From Paenibacillus xylanexedens (GTDB lineage: Bacteria > Bacillota > Bacilli > Paenibacillales > Paenibacillaceae): a DNA stretch of 64,000 nt. The notes under the pieces were generated by a model. The model ran no database searches, was not told the DNA's origin, and worked only from the letters and a program-made list of their open reading frames with translations. Position 1 is the first letter of the stretch. The number at the start of each line of letters is the position of its first letter. Shown here piece after piece: positions 51,172-59,891 of the stretch. The DNA is taken from the NCBI RefSeq assembly GCF_017874615.1, contig NZ_JAGIKV010000017.1:89249-153248 (forward strand). Reading direction: 5' to 3'. A program made the translations under genes and the position numbers.

Positions 51172-53006
51172 CAGGCATCCCCCTTACGGTCTGTATTTGC
51201 ACGCAAACCCCAATCTATAAAACGAACAATGCCCTGATTTAACACCTCAAGCTCCTGCTTGCTCATGGCATAATGCCCCATCATCAGTGCATTGACGTAT
51301 AACATCTCGATGGCAATCGGTGTCATCTGATCATCCGGTGATGTCAGTACCCGCTGTATGATCGGATTACTCACGTTCAAATACAAGGTTGAGTACCCTG
51401 CTGAACTCATGTTAGAAGACAATGAACCCAGAACAGAAGAGAACAATTCCGTGCTCTCCTCGCTTGCTTTTTCAAGCGCACGAAGTGTTGAGGATTCCTG
51501 AGACAGCGTGAACAACACCGGCAGATCCGATGGCTTAAAACCTTTCACCTCAGCCCGACAACGGAAGCGCTGTAAGGCAGAATCGGCCAGTCGCAAGGCA
51601 TCATAATACTGATTACGCTCAGCGGGTGGCACATCGGTGAAACTCATCGAGACCTGATCCGGCTGTAGCCGCTCCGTGTGTACGTTGTGCACGGTCATCG
51701 GCAGTGTCGCCATCAACTCGCTGTCATAGATGTAACCACCGTTAATCACAAGCATCGATTGTGCGGATGCCACATGATGAATCTGACGGTACTCATCAAC
51801 AGAGGACGTGAAATACAATGTCTCTCCTTCATCAATTAGCTCACCCAGTTCACGGTGCCCCCTCGTACTCTCAAATGGCAACCAGCGATGAATCATCGCG
51901 TAGAATGCTTGATCCTGCACAGCTAGTGCCTTCATGGACAGAGCATGCAGGCGAATCAGCTTCTGTAGCCGTTCCGTCTGGCTCTCAGCCATGTCGGCCA
52001 ATCCCTTGCGAAGTGCGTCTCCGAGTTCGGAGCGAACTTCCTCCAGCTTTTCATTTTCATAGAAATGTTCCCGTGATGCTGTCGGTTGAAGCTCATCTGT
52101 CCAGATCAGACATTTCACGAAGAACGCCCACTCTGGCAAAATGTTCTCAGCCTTCTCCGAAATCAACATTCGTTTCAGGTAAACCCGGTGAGAACGCTTG
52201 GCATTCAGATTAACCGCGTGTGGCAGTACAAAAGCAATACCCCCGGTACGGCCTGAAGCCGTTGTCAACGGAATGAAGTCCTGGAATTGCTCGCCAAGCA
52301 GACGTTCACCAAAAGCCAATACCTCCGCTCTGCGTGAACGTGCTAGTGCAGGGTCCATCAGCCAGATCGGTGTCTCGCTATTCACCACATGTTGCACGCC
52401 GTCATGATGCAGCGTGACCGGATACGGCAATAACGCTCCGTAATAGAACAGAGCTTCTTTCACATAATCTGGTTCAAAGTAGTGCGCCGCGTCCGGAGTG
52501 CAACGCAGATATACTTTGGTCCCCGGGGACAGCTGTGTGTCTAATTGTCGAATCGTATAGGTGCCATCCGGCTTGCCCCGCCACTCCATCGAAGGGCCGC
52601 CCTTCGCGGATTGCGTCAGCATGACAATTTCGTGACTGACCATGAAACAGGATAACAACCCAATCCCGAAACGCCCGATAAACGAAGTCTCTCCATCCAG
52701 CAGCGCTTGCTGCCCCCTCTTCGAGGATTGTCCAATCATCGCCAGGAATTCATGGATGTCAGCTTCGGTCAAGCCGATGCCGTTGTCCTCCACCATCATG
52801 GTGAGTTGCTCACCTGCTCCCGTTAGTTCAACACGCACTTCACCCTGATACCCTGGCTCCGCCTCCGTTCGTGCGGTAATCGCATCGGTCGCATTCTGCA
52901 TCAGTTCGCGCAAGAACACTTTCGGACTGCTATATAGATGGTTGGATAAAATCTGGATCATCCCGCTCAGGTTCACTTGAAAACGATATTCATTGGATGC
53001 TGTCAT
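51171..53006 (-). CDS. Non-canonical HSP90-family protein, 611 aa
   Basis: GHKL ATPase domain: LRELMQNATDAITAR (Glu34, Asn38), DNGIGLTEADI, GRFGIGLLSCF. Middle domain with HRVYLKRMLISE and TASREHFYE (the conserved catalytic-loop Arg), then a divergent C-terminal dimerisation domain ending VRFIDWGLRAN. It lacks the C-terminal features and several insertions of HtpG and belongs to the group usually annotated only as HSP90 family protein. No other chaperone gene is nearby; instead it is coupled to the helical-repeat protein. Start ATG behind AGGAAGGTG. Confidence 0.85.
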   Translation of the reverse strand: MTASNEYRFQVNLSGMIQILSNHLYSSPKVFLRELMQNATDAITARTEAEPGYQGEVRVELTGAGEQLTMMVEDNGIGLTEADIHEFLAMIGQSSKRGQQALLDGETSFIGRFGIGLLSCFMVSHEIVMLTQSAKGGPSMEWRGKPDGTYTIRQLDTQLSPGTKVYLRCTPDAAHYFEPDYVKEALFYYGALLPYPVTLHHDGVQHVVNSETPIWLMDPALARSRRAEVLAFGERLLGEQFQDFIPLTTASGRTGGIAFVLPHAVNLNAKRSHRVYLKRMLISEKAENILPEWAFFVKCLIWTDELQPTASREHFYENEKLEEVRSELGDALRKGLADMAESQTERLQKLIRLHALSMKALAVQDQAFYAMIHRWLPFESTRGHRELGELIDEGETLYFTSSVDEYRQIHHVASAQSMLVINGGYIYDSELMATLPMTVHNVHTERLQPDQVSMSFTDVPPAERNQYYDALRLADSALQRFRCRAEVKGFKPSDLPVLFTLSQESSTLRALEKASEESTELFSSVLGSLSSNMSSAGYSTLYLNVSNPIIQRVLTSPDDQMTPIAIEMLYVNALMMGHYAMSKQELEVLNQGIVRFIDWGLRANTDRKGDA

Positions 53007-53525
53007 GACTCACTCACCTTCCTCTACGTCCAAACACAATATGTACCCATACGATGTATTCATATGGATGTGTTAGACGAATTCATTATGTAATCGTTAG
53101 AAACAGACGTTCCCCGTGACGGGCACGCCACAACATCACGTCAAGCCGGCCCTGGATAACCAAGACCGGCGTTATATGCATATTTCAGGCATTCATGAGA
53201 CGCAAGGCCTTATCTTTCATTACCACGTTATGAATAGCAATGAAACGGATGTTCTACCCTAAAATAAGGATACATGTTACAAGCCATAGTGAAAACAAAC
53301 CTGAGACCCGATTTCAGACAGACTTCAGGGTAATTGTGCACCCAACATTCGGGACTATTGACGGAGAAATACATCTTTTTTCGTCATGCATTTGAAGTTT
53401 AGTTCTTCTTCGTTTCGTCACCCTATGGAATAGTCGGGCTGTGCAGATTGAGAAATAAATATACGCAGGTTATGATGTGGAGATATATGCTATGGGATGA
53501 TTATAGAGAGGAATGGAACAACTGT
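53007..53525. other. Intergenic region without recognised feature
   Basis: About 520 bases between the HSP90-like gene and the divergent RpiR regulator. No convincing gene, tRNA, terminator or strong promoter was found on either strand; a weak in-frame extension of the regulator (to 53448) is probably not translated. Confidence 0.5.
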
Positions 53526-54320
53526 ATGGAATCCAAACTACTTCAAAAATTAAAATATGCTTCACAATTAACGGCACAGGAGAAACATATTGTGGACTAT
53601 ATCCTGAGCAACCCCGAAGTTGTATTTGATTCTACAGCCCATGAACTGGCTCAGCAGACCTATACAAGCTCATCCACCATTGTTCGCCTATGCAAAAAGC
53701 TGGGTACCAAGGGGTACCCAGACTTTCAGCTCAAGCTTGCTCTTGAATATCAACAGATACCTTCCGTGATGCAAACGCAGGATCATGCAATTGCAGAACA
53801 AGGCAACGTGCTGGCTGCCATCGACTCGGTTCCTTACCTGTATCAGCAGGCGCTAGATGATACGCGCCGGATGTTAAATGCTCCTGTTTTGCTACGAATC
53901 GCGAACTGGGTCAAAGAATCCGTACGCATTGATGTCTATGGCAGTGATATGAATTATTATCTGGCTCAACAGGCTTGTGCCAAGTGGAATGAACTCGGCA
54001 TATCTGCGATTGCTCACAATAGTCCGAACATGCATTATTTGAACACGATGAATCCCAATAGCCTGACGCTGTCTTTTGTTATCTCACACACAGGTGAGAA
54101 CCAATCCATGATTGAAGCCGCCAAAGTGCTCAGCAACAAACAGATGAAAGTCATCGCGGTCACGGGCAACAACCATTCAACCCTCTCTAGACATTGTGAT
54201 GAAACGCTGCTGGCTTATGGATACAATGAACAATTACGACTGTCCAAAATGTCTGCGATGGTCTCTGTACTCTACATTTTCGACATGTTATACATGGGAA
54301 GCATTAGCGACACGTATTAA
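53526..54320 (+). CDS. MurR/RpiR-family regulator with SIS domain, 264 aa
   Basis: N-terminal HTH_6 domain: LTAQEKHIVDYILSNPEVVFDSTAHELAQQTYTSSSTIVRLCKKLGTKGYPDFQLKLA split over about residues 15-75. C-terminal sugar isomerase (SIS) domain with IDVYGSDMN and LSFVISHTGENQSMIEAAK, which binds phosphosugars. The ATG at 53526 has a weak ribosome-binding site. It ends three bases from the convergent oxidoreductase gene. Confidence 0.9.
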   Translation: MESKLLQKLKYASQLTAQEKHIVDYILSNPEVVFDSTAHELAQQTYTSSSTIVRLCKKLGTKGYPDFQLKLALEYQQIPSVMQTQDHAIAEQGNVLAAIDSVPYLYQQALDDTRRMLNAPVLLRIANWVKESVRIDVYGSDMNYYLAQQACAKWNELGISAIAHNSPNMHYLNTMNPNSLTLSFVISHTGENQSMIEAAKVLSNKQMKVIAVTGNNHSTLSRHCDETLLAYGYNEQLRLSKMSAMVSVLYIFDMLYMGSISDTY

Positions 54321-54323
54321 CGA

Positions 54324-55313
54324 TTACCGTTGATCCGCTGCAAATACAATCCCGGCATCCTTACGCGCACTCATGAGTACACTCATTACAGAATGGCTGT
54401 GTTCGAGCAGTTCGTAACACCGTTTGTGATCCCCATTTGCATGGATGTCCCTGAACGCTTCCCACTCATAGTACAGCCAATTGGATTTGGTCTGCGCATT
54501 ATACTCTTCAGCAGGCTCATTCCCGATCTGAAGCTTGATCTCCTGGCAACCGTTTGCTCCTCCCACAACCTGAAGATAACCTTTCTCGCCCTGAATGAGC
54601 ACAAAGTTCATGCTGTTTGTGTCTTTGGCACCTACACATTCCGCAATAAACTCCGGATACTTAAGAACCACAACACCTGATGTATCAATGCCGTTTGCAT
54701 GCTTGTTCGCGGTGTACGATACGGTATTCGGACTGCCAAACAGATTCATGACCAGATGCAGATTATAAATATTGATATCCATCAGCGCGCCACCAGAGAA
54801 ATGTGGATTGAATACGTTCGGCGTTTCCCCTGCAAGCAGATCATTGTATTTGCGCGAGTATTGACTGTAATTACACTGGATGAGTTTGATCTGGCCAAGC
54901 TTTGGTAGTTGCTCCTGTATGACTTTAATATTGGGCAGATGAATGTTGGAGATGGCTTCAAACAACAACAGATTCTTTTCTTTTGCAAGTGCAATCAACG
55001 TCTCTGCTTCCTGAAGCGTGGACGTGAACGGTTTTTCGCAGACGACATGTTTGCCATGTTGAAGTGCCTGATAGGCCTGTTCGTAATGCATGCTGTTTGG
55101 TGAAGCAATATATATGAGATCTACATTTGCATCTGAAAATAGGGACTCCAGGTCCGTATAGATGGTACTTACCCCATATTTACTCGCAAGTTCCTGTGCT
55201 GTCTCTCTCTTCCGGGAATACATCGCTGTACAAGTGACATCTTCCAGTTCATTTATCGCGGATAAAATGGCATCCACAATGGACCCTGTACCAATCGTTG
55301 CTATATTCATCAT
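54324..55313 (-). CDS. Gfo/Idh/MocA-family NAD(P)-dependent oxidoreductase, 329 aa
   Basis: N-terminal Rossmann domain with IATIGTGSIVDAILSA (GxGxI variant), catalytic EKP motif in GKHVVCEKPFTSTLQEAE, and the GGALMDINIYNLHLVMNLFG segment in the alpha/beta substrate domain. Likely a sugar or inositol-type dehydrogenase. RBS AGGAG precedes an ATG pair. The convergent RpiR regulator might respond to its substrate or product. Confidence 0.9.
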   Translation of the reverse strand: MMNIATIGTGSIVDAILSAINELEDVTCTAMYSRKRETAQELASKYGVSTIYTDLESLFSDANVDLIYIASPNSMHYEQAYQALQHGKHVVCEKPFTSTLQEAETLIALAKEKNLLLFEAISNIHLPNIKVIQEQLPKLGQIKLIQCNYSQYSRKYNDLLAGETPNVFNPHFSGGALMDINIYNLHLVMNLFGSPNTVSYTANKHANGIDTSGVVVLKYPEFIAECVGAKDTNSMNFVLIQGEKGYLQVVGGANGCQEIKLQIGNEPAEEYNAQTKSNWLYYEWEAFRDIHANGDHKRCYELLEHSHSVMSVLMSARKDAGIVFAADQR

Positions 55314-55588
55314 ATCGTTTCGCTCCTGTCGTTGGTTGTTTGTCAGTTGGCTCTCTTCGCTGCTCTGGTTGAGTGTAATGTTATCACGATCAAGTCAGGC
55401 GGAGAATGCTTTGGGACGGGATTGGCAGCATCATGCGCAATTCGATTTCAGGTTTGAATGACTATGAAATTCAATTTCATTCTCTTCTTTTTTTCATGTT
55501 TGAGATCTAACATATCTTCCATAGTTTACCGATATAACATAAGGAATTAACGACATACATATAGAAGAACGAAGGGGACGATGAACGA

Positions 55589-56875
55589 ATGAAAACAAGG
55601 TATACATACGTACAACGCACTATCTGTACATTGCTGTTATTTACACTCATTGCAGCAGTGACATTGGGAGGTGGAACCGCGGCCCAGGCAGCTTCACTTG
55701 GCCAATCCACAGTGTATTATGAGTCCGACGGAGTTTTGTACAAAGTATCCGCGGATGGAAGCAATACAACAGAAGTATTAATTGATTTCCAAGGTGTGGA
55801 CTTGCACGCGGCAGGCTCTTATCTCTACTACACGCAGACTGCTTCTTCCACAACCTTGCTTCGGGTTCCGAATGACGGGTCCAGCGATGCGGCAGAGACA
55901 TTTGCTACAGATGTACTCAGCTATTATACGGATAACGGATTCATCTATTATCTGGATGCTACAGGTACCATTTATCGCGCGAATGGCAATAGTGACGCTT
56001 CAGCTGTCACCAAGATTGCTGATAAAGCAGATACCGACTTCCCATTCCTCCTGGTAACCAAAGGGCGTGCCTACTATAATGCGTTGGTTAATGGAAACAC
56101 GTGGATCGTGTCCAAAACGTCCAACGGTGCTGGAGCTGTGCAGCGGATTGCCGCAGGCGCAGTGGAAGGACGTTATTTTACGAATCAAGCCAAAAACGAA
56201 CTGCAACTGATGGTAAATACAGACCCCTACGAGGAGTTTTACTCCACCAATGCTGTTGTCATGTATAAGGTGAATTACACCACTGGTAAAGCGACCGCTG
56301 TTAATCCCAAAGCCAAACTGGATGTGAATGCTGTATATTCCGGTGGTTGGGGAAACAATCTTTACGTGTATAACAAAGGAATCGTTCTCGACAGCAATAA
56401 GGATTACAATTATGCCAAAGGCAAAGCGTTTGCGTTAACAACTTCAGCCAAAACACTTCAGCTTCATAACAAAAGCGTTCGTGAAGTAAGTGCCTTAGGC
56501 ACAGACAAGGTTGTCCTTATTGATGCAGACAAAAAGGCTTATGCCAAAACGGTCTCGGGCAACAAAGTGACCAAGTCTGCCAACCTGAACCTGACAAATG
56601 TAACGTATGTGGCGAATCAATTGACCAATGGTACATCTACGGCAGCGTACATCTCGGGCAACAACGGACTCTATTCGGTCAATACAGCTCTTAAGGTAAC
56701 GAAACTTACCGGGGACGAATGGGATACATTCCATATCAGAGATGATGTTGCGGGCCTCTTCTACATCAATGCCAAAGATCAATATCGCTTGTATCACGTG
56801 CAAACGGGTGGAACAGGGAAAAAAGTAATGAGTGACGTTTTCCTCGACAATATTCTATTGGTGACACCGTACTAA
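55589..56875 (+). CDS. Secreted beta-propeller-like protein (DUF5050-type), 428 aa
   Basis: Signal peptide (TICTLLLFTLIAAVTLGGGTAAQAA, cleaved near residue 35; seen as two parts in the hydrophobic core), then repeated units of the type VYYESDGVLYKVSADGSN, YLYYTQTASSTTLLRVPNDGS, FIYYLDATGTIYRANG, each about 40 residues, resembling DUF5050/TolB-type propeller blades. Function unknown; likely extracellular or wall-associated. The gap 55314-55588 contains only an AT-rich promoter region. Confidence 0.75.
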   Translation: MKTRYTYVQRTICTLLLFTLIAAVTLGGGTAAQAASLGQSTVYYESDGVLYKVSADGSNTTEVLIDFQGVDLHAAGSYLYYTQTASSTTLLRVPNDGSSDAAETFATDVLSYYTDNGFIYYLDATGTIYRANGNSDASAVTKIADKADTDFPFLLVTKGRAYYNALVNGNTWIVSKTSNGAGAVQRIAAGAVEGRYFTNQAKNELQLMVNTDPYEEFYSTNAVVMYKVNYTTGKATAVNPKAKLDVNAVYSGGWGNNLYVYNKGIVLDSNKDYNYAKGKAFALTTSAKTLQLHNKSVREVSALGTDKVVLIDADKKAYAKTVSGNKVTKSANLNLTNVTYVANQLTNGTSTAAYISGNNGLYSVNTALKVTKLTGDEWDTFHIRDDVAGLFYINAKDQYRLYHVQTGGTGKKVMSDVFLDNILLVTPY

Positions 56876-56926
56876 CATATCATGTTGATGCAGGCGTATA
56901 GCCCATTCAACGGACTTGTCCATAAC

Positions 56927-56973
56927 AAAAAGGATTACCTTATAGCCATAACGGCTCTTGGTAGTCCTTTTTT
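56927..56973 (+). terminator. Terminator of the secreted repeat protein gene
   Basis: AAAAAGGATTACC pairs with GGTAGTCCTTTTT (one wobble), with an inner GCC/GGC stem, then a T tract. Confidence 0.75.
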
Positions 56974-57014
56974 GGTTGACGAAAACTATTTTTCAAAAAC
57001 ATCTTCCATATGAG

Positions 57015-57033
57015 AATGATAATTGTTATCATT
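57015..57033. promoter_or_regulatory. Perfect Fur box
   Basis: AATGATAA-TTG-TTATCATT, an 8-3-8 palindrome that fits the Fur consensus. It lies 30 bases before the AraC-type gene and overlaps a GATAAT -10 candidate, so the gene should be iron-repressed. Confidence 0.88.
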
Positions 57034-57062
57034 AAGAAAAATAAGACAAAAGGATGGTCCGT

Positions 57063-58688
57063 ATGACTGAACAGTTTCCCTTCATTGCTGAAACCTCATC
57101 TCTACCGCTCCTCTCCTCCATGTGCCGTGTGCGTCGTGGGGAGAATTTCCGTGTGCAAGGCAAGACGGTGTCACGGCCCATGCTCTGTCTTATTTTGCAA
57201 GGAGACGGTGTTCTGGTCCTGAATGATACAGCCTATACGGCTCAAGCGGGCAGCTTGTTTGTACTGAATCCAGGAACAACCATCGAGGCTGCTGCACGCT
57301 CGAATGTGACCGAATGTATATTGCTAAGCATGGATACGGTTTGTTTGCAGCAAGTGCGCGGTGAATGGAAAATGACTTCATCACCCGCCTTCCCGCTGGA
57401 TTGGGAGACAGGCAGGTTGCTGGTTCGTCATGAGCAGCAGGCTGTATTACGTTTGGAACAACTGTATGAAACCTATCGCGGTCTTCAACCGGATCACTTT
57501 ATCAGCATACATAGCCAGCTGCATGAACTGCTACAGTTTCTCTCGGAGAACAGGCTGGAAGCCAATCATGAGAAAGTGGACCCTGCCTTGGAACGCAGTA
57601 TTATGTATATGAGACGTTACATGAGTGAAGGAATCAGCATGGATCAGCTTGCCAAGATTGCTGGACTCACCCCCAGCTCTTATTCACGCAGTTTCAAGAA
57701 GGCCAAAGGCATGTCACCGACCGATTACCTGAATCGTTTACGTATAAACGAAGCCAAAAAACAGCTGACAGAGGAATCCTGTATCCTCAAAGACGTCGCG
57801 GTATCTGTCGGGTATGGCAATGAGTATTATTTTAGCCGCAAATTCAAACAAACCTTGGGGATTGCTCCCAGCGTATATATGAAAAGAGATCAACTTCGCG
57901 TAGCTACGGCATCCATTATGGGATTCCATGAGAATCTCGCCTCGCTTGGACTGCGCCCTGTAGCTGTACTGGAGGGAGTTCTTGACCGAGAATCGGATGA
58001 ATATGAACAAGAACGCCGATTAACCAGACAATTCGATCAACTTCGGCAGGCGAAGCCAGACTTGATCATCGGTGACTTTTACCACAAGCCCTACTATGAT
58101 CGCCTGAAAAGTATTGCACCCACCATCATCTTGGAGTCCACTGATGACTGGAAAGAGAACCATATTCGCATAGCCGAACTAGTCGGACGTGAGAAGCAAG
58201 CGTTGCTGAATTTCAAAGAACTTGAATTTCGCAAGCTTGAAGCAAGCCTGAACCTGCAACCCTATTTCGGACAAAAACGGTTGGCTCTGATGGAGGTTAC
58301 GAATCAGTTCATTCGCTTACAAGGGACTGGCGAGCATCCATTAAATCACTTGTTGTATGCTGAATTGGGACTCCAGCCTGCTCAGCTTGTATCTCCCGAA
58401 AGTTCCAGAAATGAGTATGTAGCGGATAGTATTCCCGTGCTGGACACGGATTACCTGTTGATCCATCGTGCTTCGCTCCAGCCTGTCAGTGAAAAGGTGT
58501 TCCGACGCATGAAACAAACGGCATCATGGAATCGATCCCCTGCTGTATTGTATGGTAACGTTCACGATATTTCGAACTGGCAACGGTTATGCTGGACCCC
58601 AAGTGGCCGGTTGCAGATTCTGAACGAACTGGAACAGATTGCTCAGCAGTCTGTAGTCTTTCCTCAGGCGGGTCTGATCGGACATTAG
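57063..58688 (+). CDS. AraC regulator fused to a siderophore-binding-protein-like domain (Btr type), 541 aa
   Basis: An N-terminal cupin-like region (LILQGDGVLVLNDTAYTAQAGSLFVLNPG split), a double HTH AraC domain (SMDQLAKIAGLTPSSYSRSFKKAKGMSPTDYLNRLRI, DVAVSVGYGNEYYFSRKFKQTLGIAPS), and then a full type III periplasmic-binding domain (SLGLRPVAVLEG, AKPDLIIGDFYH, PTIILESTDDWKEN, LNHLLYAELGLQPAQ). This is the layout of B. subtilis Btr, which activates bacillibactin uptake when the siderophore is bound. ATG at 57063 is eight bases after AGGA. A Fur box precedes it, but no siderophore transporter is adjacent. Confidence 0.9.
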   Translation: MTEQFPFIAETSSLPLLSSMCRVRRGENFRVQGKTVSRPMLCLILQGDGVLVLNDTAYTAQAGSLFVLNPGTTIEAAARSNVTECILLSMDTVCLQQVRGEWKMTSSPAFPLDWETGRLLVRHEQQAVLRLEQLYETYRGLQPDHFISIHSQLHELLQFLSENRLEANHEKVDPALERSIMYMRRYMSEGISMDQLAKIAGLTPSSYSRSFKKAKGMSPTDYLNRLRINEAKKQLTEESCILKDVAVSVGYGNEYYFSRKFKQTLGIAPSVYMKRDQLRVATASIMGFHENLASLGLRPVAVLEGVLDRESDEYEQERRLTRQFDQLRQAKPDLIIGDFYHKPYYDRLKSIAPTIILESTDDWKENHIRIAELVGREKQALLNFKELEFRKLEASLNLQPYFGQKRLALMEVTNQFIRLQGTGEHPLNHLLYAELGLQPAQLVSPESSRNEYVADSIPVLDTDYLLIHRASLQPVSEKVFRRMKQTASWNRSPAVLYGNVHDISNWQRLCWTPSGRLQILNELEQIAQQSVVFPQAGLIGH

Positions 58689-58771
58689 ATGTGAACATAG
58701 GTCGATACGATGGGCAAGATTATCTTTTAATTTTGTTCCTTCATTATATTTCAGTAAGATATTGCACAGGC

Positions 58772-58807
58772 CAAAGGGCCCTCTCCTATAACGGAAAGGG
58801 CCCTTTG
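58772..58807. terminator. Hairpin between the AraC-type and GbsR-type genes
   Basis: CAAAGGGCCCT and its exact complement with a 14-base loop; no T tract on either side, so efficiency is uncertain. Confidence 0.45.
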
Positions 58808-58814
58808 CATGTAA

Positions 58815-59390
58815 TTATGAATGTTCCTTGATCTCTTCCTTCGGAACCAGCTTGTATATCTCTTCATTTTCCATGGTATCAATCAACCGATCCAACCATT
58901 TGTAATATGCTTCCGCTTGCAAAACTTTGTGTTTGTCTTCCATCAGAATGTGGATAAGTTCAGCGTCTGCCTGCTCATCCAGACCTTCGACTAACCGATT
59001 CAGTTCTTCAATTGATTTGCGTAGAATCTGAAGGTTACTCTCCACGGCTTTTCTCCATTTAATTGCAAAATAATCCGTAAACGTCTGATGCCAGTCATAT
59101 TCCACTTCATATAGGTCTTTTCTGGAGCCCTTGCTCCACACTTTATTTACCATTTTCAAATCCAGCAGTGTTCGTACACCTGTACTCATACTCGTTTTGC
59201 TCATTTCCATTTCCCGTCCCATATCGTCAAGGGTCATTGGTTTGTCTGCAAAAAATAGCAATCCATATAAGTGTCCCGTCGACAGCGTAACGCCGTAAAG
59301 ATCCATATTACGTCCAATGGCTTCAATGACGCGCTTACGAATCTTCAGCACGGTTGCCTGCTGTTCCTCTTGTAAATGGTCCAAGCCCAT
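58815..59390 (-). CDS. GbsR/MarR-family regulator, 191 aa
   Basis: Winged helix with YGVTLSTGHLYGLLFFADKPMTLDDMGREMEMSKTSMSTGVRTLLDLKMVNKVWSKGSRKDLYE (about 30-100) and a helical C-terminal dimerisation domain, the pattern of GbsR and OpcR. These sense choline or betaine and repress betaine synthesis or uptake genes. ATG at 59390 is eight bases after GGAGG; ATGs further upstream are not needed. Divergent from the opuA operon. Confidence 0.9.
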   Translation of the reverse strand: MGLDHLQEEQQATVLKIRKRVIEAIGRNMDLYGVTLSTGHLYGLLFFADKPMTLDDMGREMEMSKTSMSTGVRTLLDLKMVNKVWSKGSRKDLYEVEYDWHQTFTDYFAIKWRKAVESNLQILRKSIEELNRLVEGLDEQADAELIHILMEDKHKVLQAEAYYKWLDRLIDTMENEEIYKLVPKEEIKEHS

Positions 59391-59686
59391 GCTTGCAACC
59401 TCCATTCTGAACATTCCACAGTCTTTGGCGAAATCATTGCAACACTTTAAAAGTCCTGCTTACATGGGAAAGCACTCGGCCGGACATCATATATGCCAGA
59501 GGGCTTTCATTCACCCAATGTATGAAAATGGGAACTTTACCAGGCTACAATTGCCTATGACTATCTTTTAACCAAAAAATTCAGCTTCAATTCAGCTCAT
59601 TTTCTATTGTAGGAAAAGCAATGTCAAATGTAAAGCTGCCTTATTAGCCAGAATAAGGAGAATGACGGAGTATTTGGACGAAAAAC

Positions 59687-59725
59687 TTTGTACAGTTTTT
59701 ACTGTACAAACATTATGTACTGTTT
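59687..59725 (+). promoter_or_regulatory. opuA promoter with a 24-bp perfect palindromic operator
   Basis: TTTGTACAGT-TTTT-ACTGTACAAA (59687-59710), followed by a further half-site ATGTACTGTTT (59715-59725). TTGTAC (59688-59693) and CATTAT (59711-59716) are 17 bases apart, so the palindrome covers the -35 and spacer. Likely GbsR-type binding site. The rest of 59391-59891 holds no gene. Confidence 0.65.
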
Positions 59726-59891
59726 ATTCGGTTGATATACTGGTTAAGTATTGTTAGACTTAAAAACGTTACCCAGAAAGACGGGAAGCGAAGCAACAAT
59801 TACCGGATTTCGTGGCTGGGCGCATAAGTGTATGGGCTTATGGATGCTGAAAGCCGTTCGAAGTGCACAACACATCAGAAGGGGTGAAAAC

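Noticed and set aside
53240..53450. Possible sigma-B type promoter before the RpiR gene
   Set aside because: The -35-like GTTTAG has no GGGWAW partner at a suitable distance.
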